NCBI GenBank assembly: GCA_900551075.1
Contig: URVB01000017.1
Location: 1 to 62,270 of the forward strand
DNA from: an uncultured Blautia sp.
Lineage (GTDB): Bacteria > Bacillota > Clostridia > Lachnospirales > Lachnospiraceae
DNA length: 62,270 nucleotides
Direction: 5' to 3'
A model generated the notes under the pieces. It did no database searches. It saw only the letters and a program-made list of their open reading frames with translations, and was not told the DNA's origin. Every line of letters begins with the position of its first letter. Position 1 is the first letter of the stretch. Positions 41,999 through 50,891 of this stretch are shown here, piece by piece. The position numbers were made by a program, and so were the translations under genes.

Positions 41999-42560
41999 CA
42001 TCAAAAGGAGCTGCTTTTCCTTTGGGCTGTCCGGCTGTTTGGCAGCGTCAGGATCGCCGCCATCCGTGGGCAGACTGACCGCAATGTCCGCAAGGTGCTG
42101 AATACCAAGCTGAAAAAGATTTTTTAGCATCCAACGGTATAACCGTTGCTTATGATTGAAAAAGCTGTATAATGATAATATATTTTTTAGAATGGCCGAT
42201 TCCGAAACACAGGGGATTTCTATGCATGGAAAGGTTATGATTTTGACATTCTCAATGAATTGGACGATGCTGATTACATACGCCAGGACAGCCGCCGCCT
42301 GATGCGGCAGGGCATGGAAGCCTTCGGCGGCAATGCGCCGACCTGCCATATCGACCTTTTAGATAAGCCCACGATCATATAGGATTTCCATTCGCTGCTG
42401 CTCGGCATACAGATGATGTTCAGAGCCTCATGCTGACGGGCAATACAAAGCCCGTGCGCCTGTGCAGGCACTGTATGAAGGTCTTTGTGGCAAGCAGGCC
42501 GAGCACCGTATTTTGTAGCCCGCAGTGCAAGGACAAAACAAGCTGCATTATGCTGTAACT
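41999..42560 (+). pseudogene. Fragments of mobile-element accessory genes
   Basis: Three broken pieces on one strand. First (41999-42127), a sigma-region-4-like helix-turn-helix tail (ELLFLWAVRLFGSVRIAAI, then GQTDRNVRKVLNTKLKKIF). Second (about 42212-42380), DFYAWKGYDFDILNELDDAD running to a stop. Third (about 42430-42560), a cysteine-rich end (LCRHCMKVFVASRPSTVFC then SPQCKDK) like DUF6076 proteins. Each lacks its other half. They are typical ICE cargo and show a former insertion here. Confidence 0.5.
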
Positions 42561-42659
42561 CATCATACGGCGGCTGAAATCATATATGACCGGGCTGAAT
42601 GAAATTGTAACTATGTATTTGGACTATGCGGAACGGCAGGCACGGAGAGGGAATAAGCA

Positions 42660-42700
42660 AAGCCCACGCTTCCAATTTTCATTGCCGGAAGCGTGGGCTT
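42660..42700. terminator. Long hairpin, terminator-like
   Basis: A perfect 14-bp stem AAGCCCACGCTTCC/GGAAGCGTGGGCTT with a 13-nt loop. The tail is slightly T-rich on the reverse strand, downstream of the tnpV relic. Confidence 0.6.
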
Positions 42701-42712
42701 CGATTATAGTGT

Positions 42713-43086
42713 TTACAGGGCATACACCAACTCATGCAGAATGATTTCTTCCGCACGGTTTCGGATGCTGTTTTGACGGCGCAAAATCCAAATTTTAAAG
42801 AAATCCAAACTTTTTTATTAATGTCAGCAAGGTATGTGTTCATTTTGCCGCTGGTGAGAAGATTGATGTATGTACTTTTACGATACTCTTTCAGATAGCA
42901 CAAATCCCTTTGTCTGAATAAATCTATCGGCTGTTCTTCCTCGTCCGGTAATCTTAAATTGGGGATAAGATGCCCGTTTTCCTCGTAATATGTGCTGCCT
43001 GATTGTTCTAATAATGATTTTGTCATTAGGCAATACTTCCAAATAAGATATTCACTCCACTTTACTGTGCCTGCCGCCTTAAACAC
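42713..43086 (-). pseudogene. TnpV family transposon protein, frameshifted
   Basis: The N-terminal part reads YYEENGHLIPNLRLPDEEEQ and KEYRKSTYINLLTSGKMNTYL, standard for TnpV of clostridial transposons. After INKK a deletion shifts the frame; the end RQNSIRNRAEEIILHELVYAL is found in another frame, finishing at 42713. Not functional. Confidence 0.75.
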
Positions 43087-43131
43087 ATTTTCGAGTTTTC
43101 TCCTTATCTGGTTTCACTCATACAACAGGTT

Positions 43132-43962
43132 TCAAAGCTGCAAAGCGACCGGTATCTGTATCTCCGTCACAAATTTTGAAGTATCGTTTGTCAGCCCATA
43201 ATCGATCATGGTGATCTCTTTGGAGAAACCGCATATGGAATAGTGCCGGGATTCCATATACTCCATAAGCTTCTGGTAATAATGGACAGCCTGTTCATGT
43301 CCTCCCTGAAAACGAATGGTGACACAGGTTTCAGGAGGAAGCAGAGTGGTGCTGCCCCTGAAGCTGTCTTCCTCATCCAGAATGAGAAAAACCATGTCGT
43401 AGGGAGAATACTGCTTTTTGAGCAGATTCTGCCGTGAAATTCCTACTCCTACTTTTCCGAGAAATGTAACCGTACTGTCTTCGGACTGTTCCAGCTCCCG
43501 AATGGAATATTCCAGATCCAGATAGCTCTGGGGAGATACTTTTTTCTTAATGGATGCGATCCGGCGGGAGGGCTTGTCGGTCAGTGTGATAACGTCCAGT
43601 TTGGAGGAAAGTGCGTCTGTGATCTGGGCCAGGCGGTTGTCGATCTTGCGCTCGATCAGGGCAAGCTCCTGCCGCCGGCGGTTGACCTCTTCTTTTTGGT
43701 TCATTAAAAGATCATGTATGATGCCAATATCCCGATTCCGGAGAAATTTGGAGATTTGCTCCAGAGGCATATCCAGCGCCCGCAGATAGCGTATGGTATT
43801 CAGGCACTCAAACTGACGCGTGCTGTAATAGCGGTACCCGGTATGGGGGTCTGTATATTCCGGCTGTAAAAGGCCGATTTTATCATAATGGCGCAGAATG
43901 CTGATACTGATGTGAAAGAGCTTAGATACCTCGCCTATCTGAAATAATTCGTTGTTTTTCAT
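43132..43962 (-). CDS. MerR-family regulator with effector domain
   Basis: A 276-aa regulator of the BmrR type: winged helix FQIGEVSKLFHISISILRHYDKIGLL (residues 6-31) and YRYYSTRQFECLNTIRYLRAL, a coiled-coil dimer helix, then a GyrI-like ligand-binding domain. ATG 43962 follows GGGGGAAAAAG; the gene overlaps the end of the MATE gene by 41 bp. It probably activates the promoter at 45321-45351 on binding a compound exported by the pump. Confidence 0.88.
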   Translation of the reverse strand: MKNNELFQIGEVSKLFHISISILRHYDKIGLLQPEYTDPHTGYRYYSTRQFECLNTIRYLRALDMPLEQISKFLRNRDIGIIHDLLMNQKEEVNRRRQELALIERKIDNRLAQITDALSSKLDVITLTDKPSRRIASIKKKVSPQSYLDLEYSIRELEQSEDSTVTFLGKVGVGISRQNLLKKQYSPYDMVFLILDEEDSFRGSTTLLPPETCVTIRFQGGHEQAVHYYQKLMEYMESRHYSICGFSKEITMIDYGLTNDTSKFVTEIQIPVALQL

Positions 43963-45286
43963 TTCTTTTTCCCCCGTATATGACATATACAAGAGTATAA
44001 CATGCCATGATGCCGGAAACAATAGGTGCAATTTTGCCAAGCATTCCCAAATCCTCTGCAAAGTATTTTCCGAAAAGATATACCATGGGAACGCGGAGGA
44101 AAAGCGCACCTGCGCTGCAGCTAATCATCGTCCAGACAGTTTTCTGACAGCCGTTCAGGTATCCGTTCAGGCAGAATACAATGGTTACCAGGAAATAGTC
44201 GTAGCTGCAGGAGCGGAAAAACGGTACGCCTGCGGCAATGACATTCGGATCACTGGTAAAGACGCGAATCATGGACTGCGGATGAATCTGAGCCCAGAGC
44301 CAGAAAAGCAGGGATACAAATAAGGCAAAGCCGAGGCCGTACCACAGAGATTTTCTGGCGCGCCGGGGCTTTTTGGCTCCAAGGTTCTGGGCGGTGATCG
44401 CAGCCAGGGCATTTGCCATAGAGGTTGCGGAAAGCATGGCAAATACATCAAACTTGCTGCTGATTCCAACGACCGCTGCAGCATAGATGCCGCAGCGGTT
44501 CATCACGGTCATTAAATATAGGAAGGAAATCCGCACCATAAGCTCCTGAAAGGAAATCGGGATTCCCACATAGGCCAGCTTTTTGACAAGGAGGCCGACA
44601 GGCTTGAAGCTTGCCGGTCTGAAATCAAACAGGAAATTTTTTTTCTTTAAATAAAGGATGGCGGTGATCATGCTGACTGCCTGGGATATGACCGTGGCAA
44701 GTGCCGTTCCGCCGACGCCCATATCAAAGCCCCCCACAAACAGGAAATCCAGTACGATATTGATGACGCACGCAATTCCCACAAATACCATGGGACGGGT
44801 GGAATCTCCATAGCCGCGCAAAATGGCGCTGATGGCGTTATAGCCGCAGATAAAGATATTTCCCAGGGCGCAGATTGCCACATACTGCATGGTCAGATCG
44901 AAGGCTTCCTCCGGTGTTTGGAGAATTGTCAGAAGCTGCCGCTGGAATACCAGCATCAGAATGGTCAGGATTGCGGCAACAACAGCAAAGATTGTCAGGG
45001 TAGTGCCGATGTTTTTTTTGACACGCTCGTAGTCCCTGCATCCCATATATTCCCCGATGATAATGGTACTTCCCAGAGTAAGGCCGGTGATGAGACTTGT
45101 TACGATCTGGGTAACCTGCGTGCCGGTGGAAACGGCAGCAACGCTTTCGGCAGTGCAGTATTTTCCTACTACAAATAAGTCTGCGGCGCCGTAAAGGGAC
45201 TGCAGGATATTGGCAATTAAGAAGGGAACCGCAAACAAAAGCAGGGTTTTAAGTATGCTTCCTTCAGTCAGATGATGTTCGTTCAT
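43922..45286 (-). CDS. MATE-family efflux transporter
   Basis: A 454-aa, twelve-helix multidrug/toxin exporter (NorM/DinF type) driven by ion gradient. Family marks: LTEGSILKTLLLFAVPFLIANILQSLYGAADLFVVG at the start, GSTIIIGEYMGCRDYERVKK and GYGDSTRPMVFVGIACVINI. First gene of a two-gene unit with the MerR regulator; its promoter has a 19-bp spacer with a dyad, as in MerR-controlled genes. Confidence 0.93.
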   Translation of the reverse strand: MNEHHLTEGSILKTLLLFAVPFLIANILQSLYGAADLFVVGKYCTAESVAAVSTGTQVTQIVTSLITGLTLGSTIIIGEYMGCRDYERVKKNIGTTLTIFAVVAAILTILMLVFQRQLLTILQTPEEAFDLTMQYVAICALGNIFICGYNAISAILRGYGDSTRPMVFVGIACVINIVLDFLFVGGFDMGVGGTALATVISQAVSMITAILYLKKKNFLFDFRPASFKPVGLLVKKLAYVGIPISFQELMVRISFLYLMTVMNRCGIYAAAVVGISSKFDVFAMLSATSMANALAAITAQNLGAKKPRRARKSLWYGLGFALFVSLLFWLWAQIHPQSMIRVFTSDPNVIAAGVPFFRSCSYDYFLVTIVFCLNGYLNGCQKTVWTMISCSAGALFLRVPMVYLFGKYFAEDLGMLGKIAPIVSGIMACYTLVYVIYGGKRNEKQRIISDRRGI

Positions 45287-45320
45287 TTTTTGTTCTCCGT
45301 TTCTGTATGTCATTGACTTT

Positions 45321-45351
45321 AGACTAAACCCTGCAATTGTTGCAGACTCAA
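45321..45351 (-). promoter_or_regulatory. MerR-type promoter (19-bp spacer with dyad)
   Basis: On the reverse strand TTGAGT (45346-45351), 19-bp spacer, TAGTCT (45321-45326). The spacer holds CTGCAACAATTGCAG (45331-45345), a perfect dyad with 6-bp arms. Overlong spacers with a central dyad are the hallmark of MerR activation. Confidence 0.8.
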
Positions 45352-45511
45352 GAGGGGATTTTAAATTTTAAAAGATTTCGATTTGAGATCGCTTAACAGA
45401 GGAATTTTGGCATACATGGGGATATTGAGGTTCGGGGAAGAATCGGGTATAATGATACCGAATAAGGAGAGAATGCAGTCAAAAAGAAAGAGGGACGGGC
45501 AGACTCCGCGT

Positions 45512-45790
45512 CTATTCGTCCCAGCCTTCATAAAAGCGGATGTTTACGGAAATATTCCGGACAATATCACCTTCCAGGAGCTCCAGATCGTTTTCATCTG
45601 AAATGGACGGAAGCTGACAGTCTTCCTCGGAAAGCTCCAGGGAAATCCAGTCATAGGCTGCATCATTCGCCCTGTCAATGGCTTCATCGAGGGTATCGCC
45701 CTCTGCGTAGCAGCATTCCAGGTCGGGAAAAAATGCCCGGTAGGTTCCGGCTTCTGTTTTGCGGAATACGGCAGGATATATAAATTTCAT
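45512..45790 (-). CDS. HicB-family protein without HicA
   Basis: A 92-aa protein with the HicB partial RNase H fold: MKFIYPAVFRKTEAGTYRAFFPDLECCYAEGDTLDEAIDRANDA-type sequence. The C-terminal DNA-binding part of full HicB antitoxins is missing, and no HicA toxin gene is beside it. Probably a stand-alone HicB-like protein. Possible role unknown. Confidence 0.8.
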   Translation of the reverse strand: MKFIYPAVFRKTEAGTYRAFFPDLECCYAEGDTLDEAIDRANDAAYDWISLELSEEDCQLPSISDENDLELLEGDIVRNISVNIRFYEGWDE

Positions 45791-45948
45791 AGCTTCTCCT
45801 TTTTCAATCTTAGATATGGTATAGTATGTTGCAGATAGTCTTTGTTTATTATATAAAGTTTTGCAGAAGAAGACAATAGCAGAATATTTTTTTCTGCTGC
45901 GGAGGCAGCACAGGAGCGCTGCTTGAGTGAGAACAGGGAGGAATACTT

Positions 45949-46770
45949 ATGGGGATCAGACTTATTGCAAGTGATTTGGACGGTACACTTTTAACCGATA
46001 AAAAAGAGCTTTCCGATAAGACAAGGGAAGCAATTGATAAGGCAGTCCGTCAGGGAATCTGGTTTGTTCCGGCAACGGGAAGGTCGTTTCGGGCTGTGCC
46101 GGAGCTTTTGAAAACGTATCCCGGCGTGGAATATATTATGACTTCCAACGGCGGAGCAATTTATTCCGTTTCACAGAACAGGAGAATATACGAATGTCTG
46201 CTGAGCGGAGAGGCTGTGGATGCGCTTCTGGCTCTTTTGAAGCCGGAAGGGATGGTTATGGAGGCTTTTGTGGAAGGAGTTCCTTATTCAGAGGCACGTT
46301 ATGTGGAAAATCCCAGAGCTTATGGAGCTACGGAATATGGGGCGAAGTATGTGAAGCAGACGAGACTGCCGGTGGAGGATATGGAAGGCTTTGTGGCTAT
46401 GCACAGGGAAAGGCTGGACAGCATGTCTTTTATCTGTGGTGACCCGGAGGTGCGGAAACTGTTTCGGGAACAGATCGCCTTAAGTGTTCCGGATATTTTT
46501 CTCACTTCCTCTGTTCCGCATCTTCTGGAAATCGGGAATTGCCGTGCAGGAAAGGGAAAAATGCTGAAGCATCTTTTAAGGCTTCTGGGAATTTCAACTG
46601 AGGAGGCCATGGCATTCGGAGATGCGGACAATGATGCGGATATGCTTTCCTCCGTAAAATATGGGATTGCTATGGGAAACGCATCGGAAGCCTGTAAGGA
46701 AGCGGCATCTTACATAACGGATACAAATGAAGCAGATGGGGTGGCAAAAGGGATTTTTCGATTCATATAG
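45949..46770 (+). CDS. HAD-family phosphatase (Cof type)
   Basis: A 273-aa HAD hydrolase. Motif I SDLDGTLLT gives nucleophile D9 and acid D11; motif III lysine near KGKMLKHLL and motif IV FGDADNDADML are present, with the large C2B cap between. Members dephosphorylate sugar phosphates or flavins; the substrate cannot be told. AGGGAGGA lies 9 bp upstream, and a terminator follows. Confidence 0.9.
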   Translation: MGIRLIASDLDGTLLTDKKELSDKTREAIDKAVRQGIWFVPATGRSFRAVPELLKTYPGVEYIMTSNGGAIYSVSQNRRIYECLLSGEAVDALLALLKPEGMVMEAFVEGVPYSEARYVENPRAYGATEYGAKYVKQTRLPVEDMEGFVAMHRERLDSMSFICGDPEVRKLFREQIALSVPDIFLTSSVPHLLEIGNCRAGKGKMLKHLLRLLGISTEEAMAFGDADNDADMLSSVKYGIAMGNASEACKEAASYITDTNEADGVAKGIFRFI

Positions 46771-46781
46771 TCAATTCTTTG

Positions 46782-46813
46782 TCGGAAATGCTGAATAAGC
46801 ATTTCCGATTTCT
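46782..46813 (+). terminator. Terminator of the HAD gene
   Basis: TCGGAAATGCT (46782-46792) pairs with AGCATTTCCGA (46798-46808), then TTTCTGTT. Confidence 0.8.
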
Positions 46814-46916
46814 GTTAAAAAAGTAGAAAATATTTAAAATCCTCTCTAAAATAGTCACAAAATATTTCAGGAAATTTTGGTTATACTTCCGACTTGTCAA
46901 ACTACGGTATTTCGGA

Positions 46917-46956
46917 GTAATATGATATTACAAACAGATGTCATACAATCATACAA
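46917..46956. promoter_or_regulatory. Operator-like repeats in the liv-operon leader
   Basis: GTAATATGATATTAC (46917-46931) is a perfect 15-bp palindrome just after TTGTCA (46894-46899), overlapping the probable -10 (TAATAT, 46918-46923). A tandem repeat TCATACAA, TCATACAA follows at 46941-46956. FadR-type GntR proteins bind TNGT/ACNA dyads; the linked regulator at 54349 is a candidate. Confidence 0.5.
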
Positions 46957-46979
46957 TATTACAAAAAGGAGGAGAAGGT

Positions 46980-48164
46980 ATGTATAAAAAGGTATTGGCA
47001 GGGATGTTAAGTGTAGCAATGGCAATGGGAACTGTTATGGGAGCAGCGTCTGTTTCAGCCGGGGAAAACGAACCCTATAAAATCGGTGTTTTCCTAAGGT
47101 TTTCTGATGAAGCGGGAACAAAGATGCAGGCCACGATTAACAAAGCTTTTGAAGATATCAATGAAGCAGGCGGAATCAATGGACATCAGGTAGAAACGAT
47201 TATGTATGATACGGAGGGTGATTCCCCGAAGGCCATCGATGCATTCAGCCGACTGATATCCCAGGATGAAGTGCTTGCGGCAATCGGACCGACTACTTCA
47301 AGCTGTGCGCTGGCAGTTATTGATATGGCAAGGGATTATGAAATTCCGCTGATGACACCTCAGGCAACCAATACGGATATTACGAAAGAATACGGAAATG
47401 AATGGTTTTTCCGTAACTCTGTAGCAGACATTTATCATTCCTATACCCTGTGCGACTATATCGTAGAAGATATGAAAGCAGAAAAAATTGCAATTGTGCA
47501 CGAGACAGGAACCCTTGGACTTGGACAGTATGAGAATTTTGTGGAACGTCTGAAAGATGAGCATGGTATGGAGCCGGTAGCAGAACAGGAGTGGAATGAG
47601 GGTGATGTGGATTTTAAAACGCAGCTTCTTGCAGTAAAGGATGCAGATCCGGACGTGATTGTATTTGCAGGCCATGAGGCAGAGCTTGCGATTGCAGTCA
47701 GCCAGAGACTTGATGTTGGTATTTCTAAGGATATCCCCATTTGCGGATTTTCTTCGATGTCTTCCTCTGACTACTATAATGTAGCAGGTGATGCAGCAGT
47801 GGGGTCTGTTTTTGTTACCACATTCAGTCCGACGGATGAGAGAGATGATATTCAGGCATTTGTAGAGGAATATAAGGATGTTGTTCCGGCTATGGATCAT
47901 AACAGTGCACAGGCGTACGATACGGTGCAGCTTCTTGCAGATGTCATGGACGGTTTGGAAATCGGCAATACTTCAGAATCCCTTGCAGATGACAGAACCA
48001 TGATTCGTGATGCTTTGGCAGAAGTTAAGGATTGGCAGGGACTTACGGGTGTGACAAGCTTTGGACCCGGAGGCGGACCGGAGGACCGCGATGGAAAGAC
48101 CGTTGCATCTGTATATCAGCTTCAGGATGACTTTACATGGTCCTGCCTGAAGGCAGCAGAATAA
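46980..48164 (+). CDS. Liv-type ABC importer binding protein (family 5)
   Basis: A 394-aa periplasmic-binding-like protein. The signal peptide MYKKVLAGMLSVAMAMGTVM ends near SVSA/GE with no lipobox cysteine. The mature part shows IGVFLRFSDEAGTKMQATINKAFEDINEAGGINGHQVE and AIGPTTSSCALAVIDMA, typical of LivJ/AmiC-like receptors. Family members bind branched-chain amino acids, amides, urea or aromatic acids. Being followed by aldolase and dehydrogenase genes, this one more likely serves a catabolic substrate. AGGAGGAGAAGG precedes ATG 46980. Confidence 0.88.
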   Translation: MYKKVLAGMLSVAMAMGTVMGAASVSAGENEPYKIGVFLRFSDEAGTKMQATINKAFEDINEAGGINGHQVETIMYDTEGDSPKAIDAFSRLISQDEVLAAIGPTTSSCALAVIDMARDYEIPLMTPQATNTDITKEYGNEWFFRNSVADIYHSYTLCDYIVEDMKAEKIAIVHETGTLGLGQYENFVERLKDEHGMEPVAEQEWNEGDVDFKTQLLAVKDADPDVIVFAGHEAELAIAVSQRLDVGISKDIPICGFSSMSSSDYYNVAGDAAVGSVFVTTFSPTDERDDIQAFVEEYKDVVPAMDHNSAQAYDTVQLLADVMDGLEIGNTSESLADDRTMIRDALAEVKDWQGLTGVTSFGPGGGPEDRDGKTVASVYQLQDDFTWSCLKAAE

Positions 48165-48205
48165 CCGTGGAAGTGTTCCGGGGGGAAAGGTATGGTGATT
48201 GATTC

Positions 48206-49093
48206 ATGGCGCATATTTTTGATCTGCTGATTGTCGGCATCGCTGTTGGCGCTTTGTATGGACTGCTGGCATTGTCCGTATCATTGATTTATGCATCTTT
48301 GGATATCGTCCACTTTGCACAGGGGGAAATTTTTACATTCGGTGCTTTTCTGGGCTGGGTTCTGTATATGAATCACGTTCCGTTTATTCTGGCGGTTATT
48401 TTGGGAATGGCAGGGACCTGTATTTTCGCAGTACTTATTCAGAAAACTATTTATAACCCGATTTTGAAAATGAGCGGTGGCTTCTCTGTCCGCGGATTGA
48501 CTTTTGTTGTAGCCGGCTTTGGTATGTCTGCAATTTTGCAGAATTCCTATTGGCTGGTCTTCAATGCAGCATCCAAAAGCTACAATGTAGATTTTGGAGA
48601 CAGTATTTTGCTGGGCTCCATTTCCATTCAGCCTATTTATATCGTCATTCTGGTATTGGCACTGCTGGTTATGGCGGCGCTTCATCTGATGTTTAAAAAG
48701 ACAAAAATCGGGCTTGCAATGAAAGCAGTTTCCTATAACAAGGATATTTCTTCTCTTATGGGAGTAGAGGTAAATACCGTAGTTTCTTTTGCATTCGGTT
48801 TGGCGGCAGCTTTAAGTGCCCTTGCCGGAATTCTGAGCGCACAGATTATTTTTGTACGCTATAACATGTGTATGATTATGCTGCTGAAGGCTTTCAGTGC
48901 GGCAGTTGTCGGCGGCTTGGGAAATGTGTACGGTGCGATGATCGGCGGCCTGCTGATCGGAGTTGTGGAAACATTGGGCGGCAGTGTGATCGGGACACAG
49001 TATAAAGATATTGTCAGCTTTGCCATTATGATTGTCGTATTAATGGTAAAGCCCGGCGGATTGTTTGCAACGAAGACAAAACAGAAGGCATAA
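48206..49093 (+). CDS. Liv-type ABC importer permease LivH
   Basis: A 295-aa permease with about eight helices. LivH marks: GIAVGALYGLLALSVSLIYASLDIVHFAQGE near the N-terminus and SAAVVGGLGNVYGAMIGGLLIGVVETLGG near the C-terminus. It pairs with the LivM-type protein of the next gene. Confidence 0.9.
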   Translation: MAHIFDLLIVGIAVGALYGLLALSVSLIYASLDIVHFAQGEIFTFGAFLGWVLYMNHVPFILAVILGMAGTCIFAVLIQKTIYNPILKMSGGFSVRGLTFVVAGFGMSAILQNSYWLVFNAASKSYNVDFGDSILLGSISIQPIYIVILVLALLVMAALHLMFKKTKIGLAMKAVSYNKDISSLMGVEVNTVVSFAFGLAAALSALAGILSAQIIFVRYNMCMIMLLKAFSAAVVGGLGNVYGAMIGGLLIGVVETLGGSVIGTQYKDIVSFAIMIVVLMVKPGGLFATKTKQKA

Positions 49094-49105
49094 GAGGAGA
49101 AGAGT

Positions 49106-50110
49106 ATGGATAAGACGCTGAATTATATAAAAAACCATAAAGATTTTTCTTTGACAGTTCTTATGGTCGCAATCATCTCAATTGTGCCCCTGGTTTTGAG
49201 CAATGATTACTTTATTCATATCGGATGTATGATAGGTATTAATATTCTGCTCGCGCTTGGCATGCATCTGGTAACAGGCCTTGCCGGACAGATCAATATG
49301 GGGCAGTATGGGTTCTATTGTATCGGGGCATATGCGGGAGCAGTACTGACTACGAGGCTGGGGCTTGGCTTTTGGCCGGGTGTGATTGGTGCAGTGCTCA
49401 TTTCTGCCTGCTTCGGTTTCCTGATCGGGATTCCCTCCCTGAAGGTAGAAGGACCATATTTGGCATTATGTACGATTGGTTTTGCAGAATCTGTCCGCTT
49501 GATTATTAACAGTGCCGGCTGGGCAGGAAAAGCGAACGGAATTATGAGAATTCCCAGGCTGTCCGTTTTCGGAATTGAAATGCGTTCCAAGCTGCAGTGC
49601 TATATTTTTATTATGTGCTTTGCAGTAGTGGGAGTGATTCTGGTGAATAATCTGATGCGCTCTAATTATGGAAGAAGATATACGGCAATTAAGGATGATC
49701 CTCTTGCGGCTTCCGTTATTGGCATCAATGTCCGCAATGTAAAGCTTATGGCATTTGTTCTCTGTGCGGCATTTGCCGGAGTGGCAGGATGCCTGTATGC
49801 AAATTATTCGGGCTACATCCAGCCGACGACCTTTATTCAGGCACTTCAGACAAACTTTTTGCTGATGATTGTGCTGGGCGGCCTGGGAAGTTCCTGGGGC
49901 TCTGTCCTGGGGGCAGTGCTGATTACGGTAATTTATGAATATACACGAGCTTATGTGCAGTATCAGAAGATTGCATTTGGTATCATTATGATTCTGATCG
50001 TATTGTTCCTTCAGCGCGGCATTGTAGGAACATTGGTTCACCGGAAGCAGCAGAGGATGATCAGAGAGCAGCATAGGCAGGAAAAAGAGACCGGACAGGA
50101 GGGGAGATAA
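49106..50110 (+). CDS. Liv-type ABC importer permease LivM
   Basis: A 334-aa permease. Marks: LVTGLAGQINMGQYGFYCIGAYAGAVLT, LKVEGPYLALCTIGFAE, RYTAIKDDPLAASVIGINV and MIVLGGLGSSWGSVLGAVLIT. It has a charged C-terminal tail rich in Arg, Gln and Glu. The next gene starts 2 bp after its stop. Confidence 0.9.
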   Translation: MDKTLNYIKNHKDFSLTVLMVAIISIVPLVLSNDYFIHIGCMIGINILLALGMHLVTGLAGQINMGQYGFYCIGAYAGAVLTTRLGLGFWPGVIGAVLISACFGFLIGIPSLKVEGPYLALCTIGFAESVRLIINSAGWAGKANGIMRIPRLSVFGIEMRSKLQCYIFIMCFAVVGVILVNNLMRSNYGRRYTAIKDDPLAASVIGINVRNVKLMAFVLCAAFAGVAGCLYANYSGYIQPTTFIQALQTNFLLMIVLGGLGSSWGSVLGAVLITVIYEYTRAYVQYQKIAFGIIMILIVLFLQRGIVGTLVHRKQQRMIREQHRQEKETGQEGR

Positions 50111-50112
50111 GC

Positions 50113-50877
50113 ATGGCGATATTGAATGTAGATGAGCTGACCATGAAATTCGGCGGCGTAACAGCTCTGGATCATATCAGTTTAAAAGTGGAGCCGAATA
50201 CGATTCATGGCATTATCGGGCCGAATGGTTCGGGAAAGACGACTCTCTTTAACTGCATCAGCGGAATTTATAAGCCGACTTCAGGTACGGTCAGTTTTAA
50301 TGGAAAAGACATTACCGGGCTCAGGCCCCATATGGTCACGCGACAGGGAATTGCAAGAACCTTTCAGCTTCTTCGGATATTTCCGAGTCTGACAGTTTTG
50401 GATAATCTGATTTTGGCACAGAACATTAATGATAAAAGCAATCTGGCGGATGCTTTGCTCAGCAGTCCCCGGTCACGTGCCGAACAGAAACGGATGGAAG
50501 AAAAAGCATTTGAAATTCTGAAGATTCTCGGTCTGGAGAAGAAAGCCTACAACTCAGCAGAGGGCATCTCTATCGGTCAGAGAAGGATGCTGCAGCTCGG
50601 CATCGGCGTCATCAATAAGCCGAAGCTCCTGCTTCTGGATGAATGTGCAGCGGGCCTGGACCCGCTGAATGTGGACAAACTGATTGAACTGGTGAAGCTC
50701 TTTAAGGAAAAAGAGCACATTACTGTTTTGATGATTGAGCATATTATGGATGTTGTGATGAATGTCTGTGAAGAGCTGACGGTTCTGGACTACGGTGAGA
50801 GAATCTTTGTCGGGAAGCCGGAAGATGCGCAGAATGACCCGAAGGTTATTGAGGCTTATCTGGGTACACAGGAATAA
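50113..50877 (+). CDS. Liv-type ABC importer ATPase LivG
   Basis: A 254-aa ATPase: Walker A GPNGSGKTT, Q-loop RTFQLLRIFPSLTV, signature ISIGQRRM, Walker B LLLLDECAAGLDP. The LivG hallmark is the short spacing and the IARTFQ segment. Walker B has Cys after the catalytic Glu (DECAAG rather than DEPAAG), a minor oddity. Confidence 0.9.
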   Translation: MAILNVDELTMKFGGVTALDHISLKVEPNTIHGIIGPNGSGKTTLFNCISGIYKPTSGTVSFNGKDITGLRPHMVTRQGIARTFQLLRIFPSLTVLDNLILAQNINDKSNLADALLSSPRSRAEQKRMEEKAFEILKILGLEKKAYNSAEGISIGQRRMLQLGIGVINKPKLLLLDECAAGLDPLNVDKLIELVKLFKEKEHITVLMIEHIMDVVMNVCEELTVLDYGERIFVGKPEDAQNDPKVIEAYLGTQE

Positions 50878-50891
50878 AGGAGGGGAGAAGG

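Noticed and set aside
45512..45790. HicAB toxin-antitoxin module
   Set aside because: No HicA gene on either side and no DNA-binding C-terminus; reported as stand-alone HicB-like.
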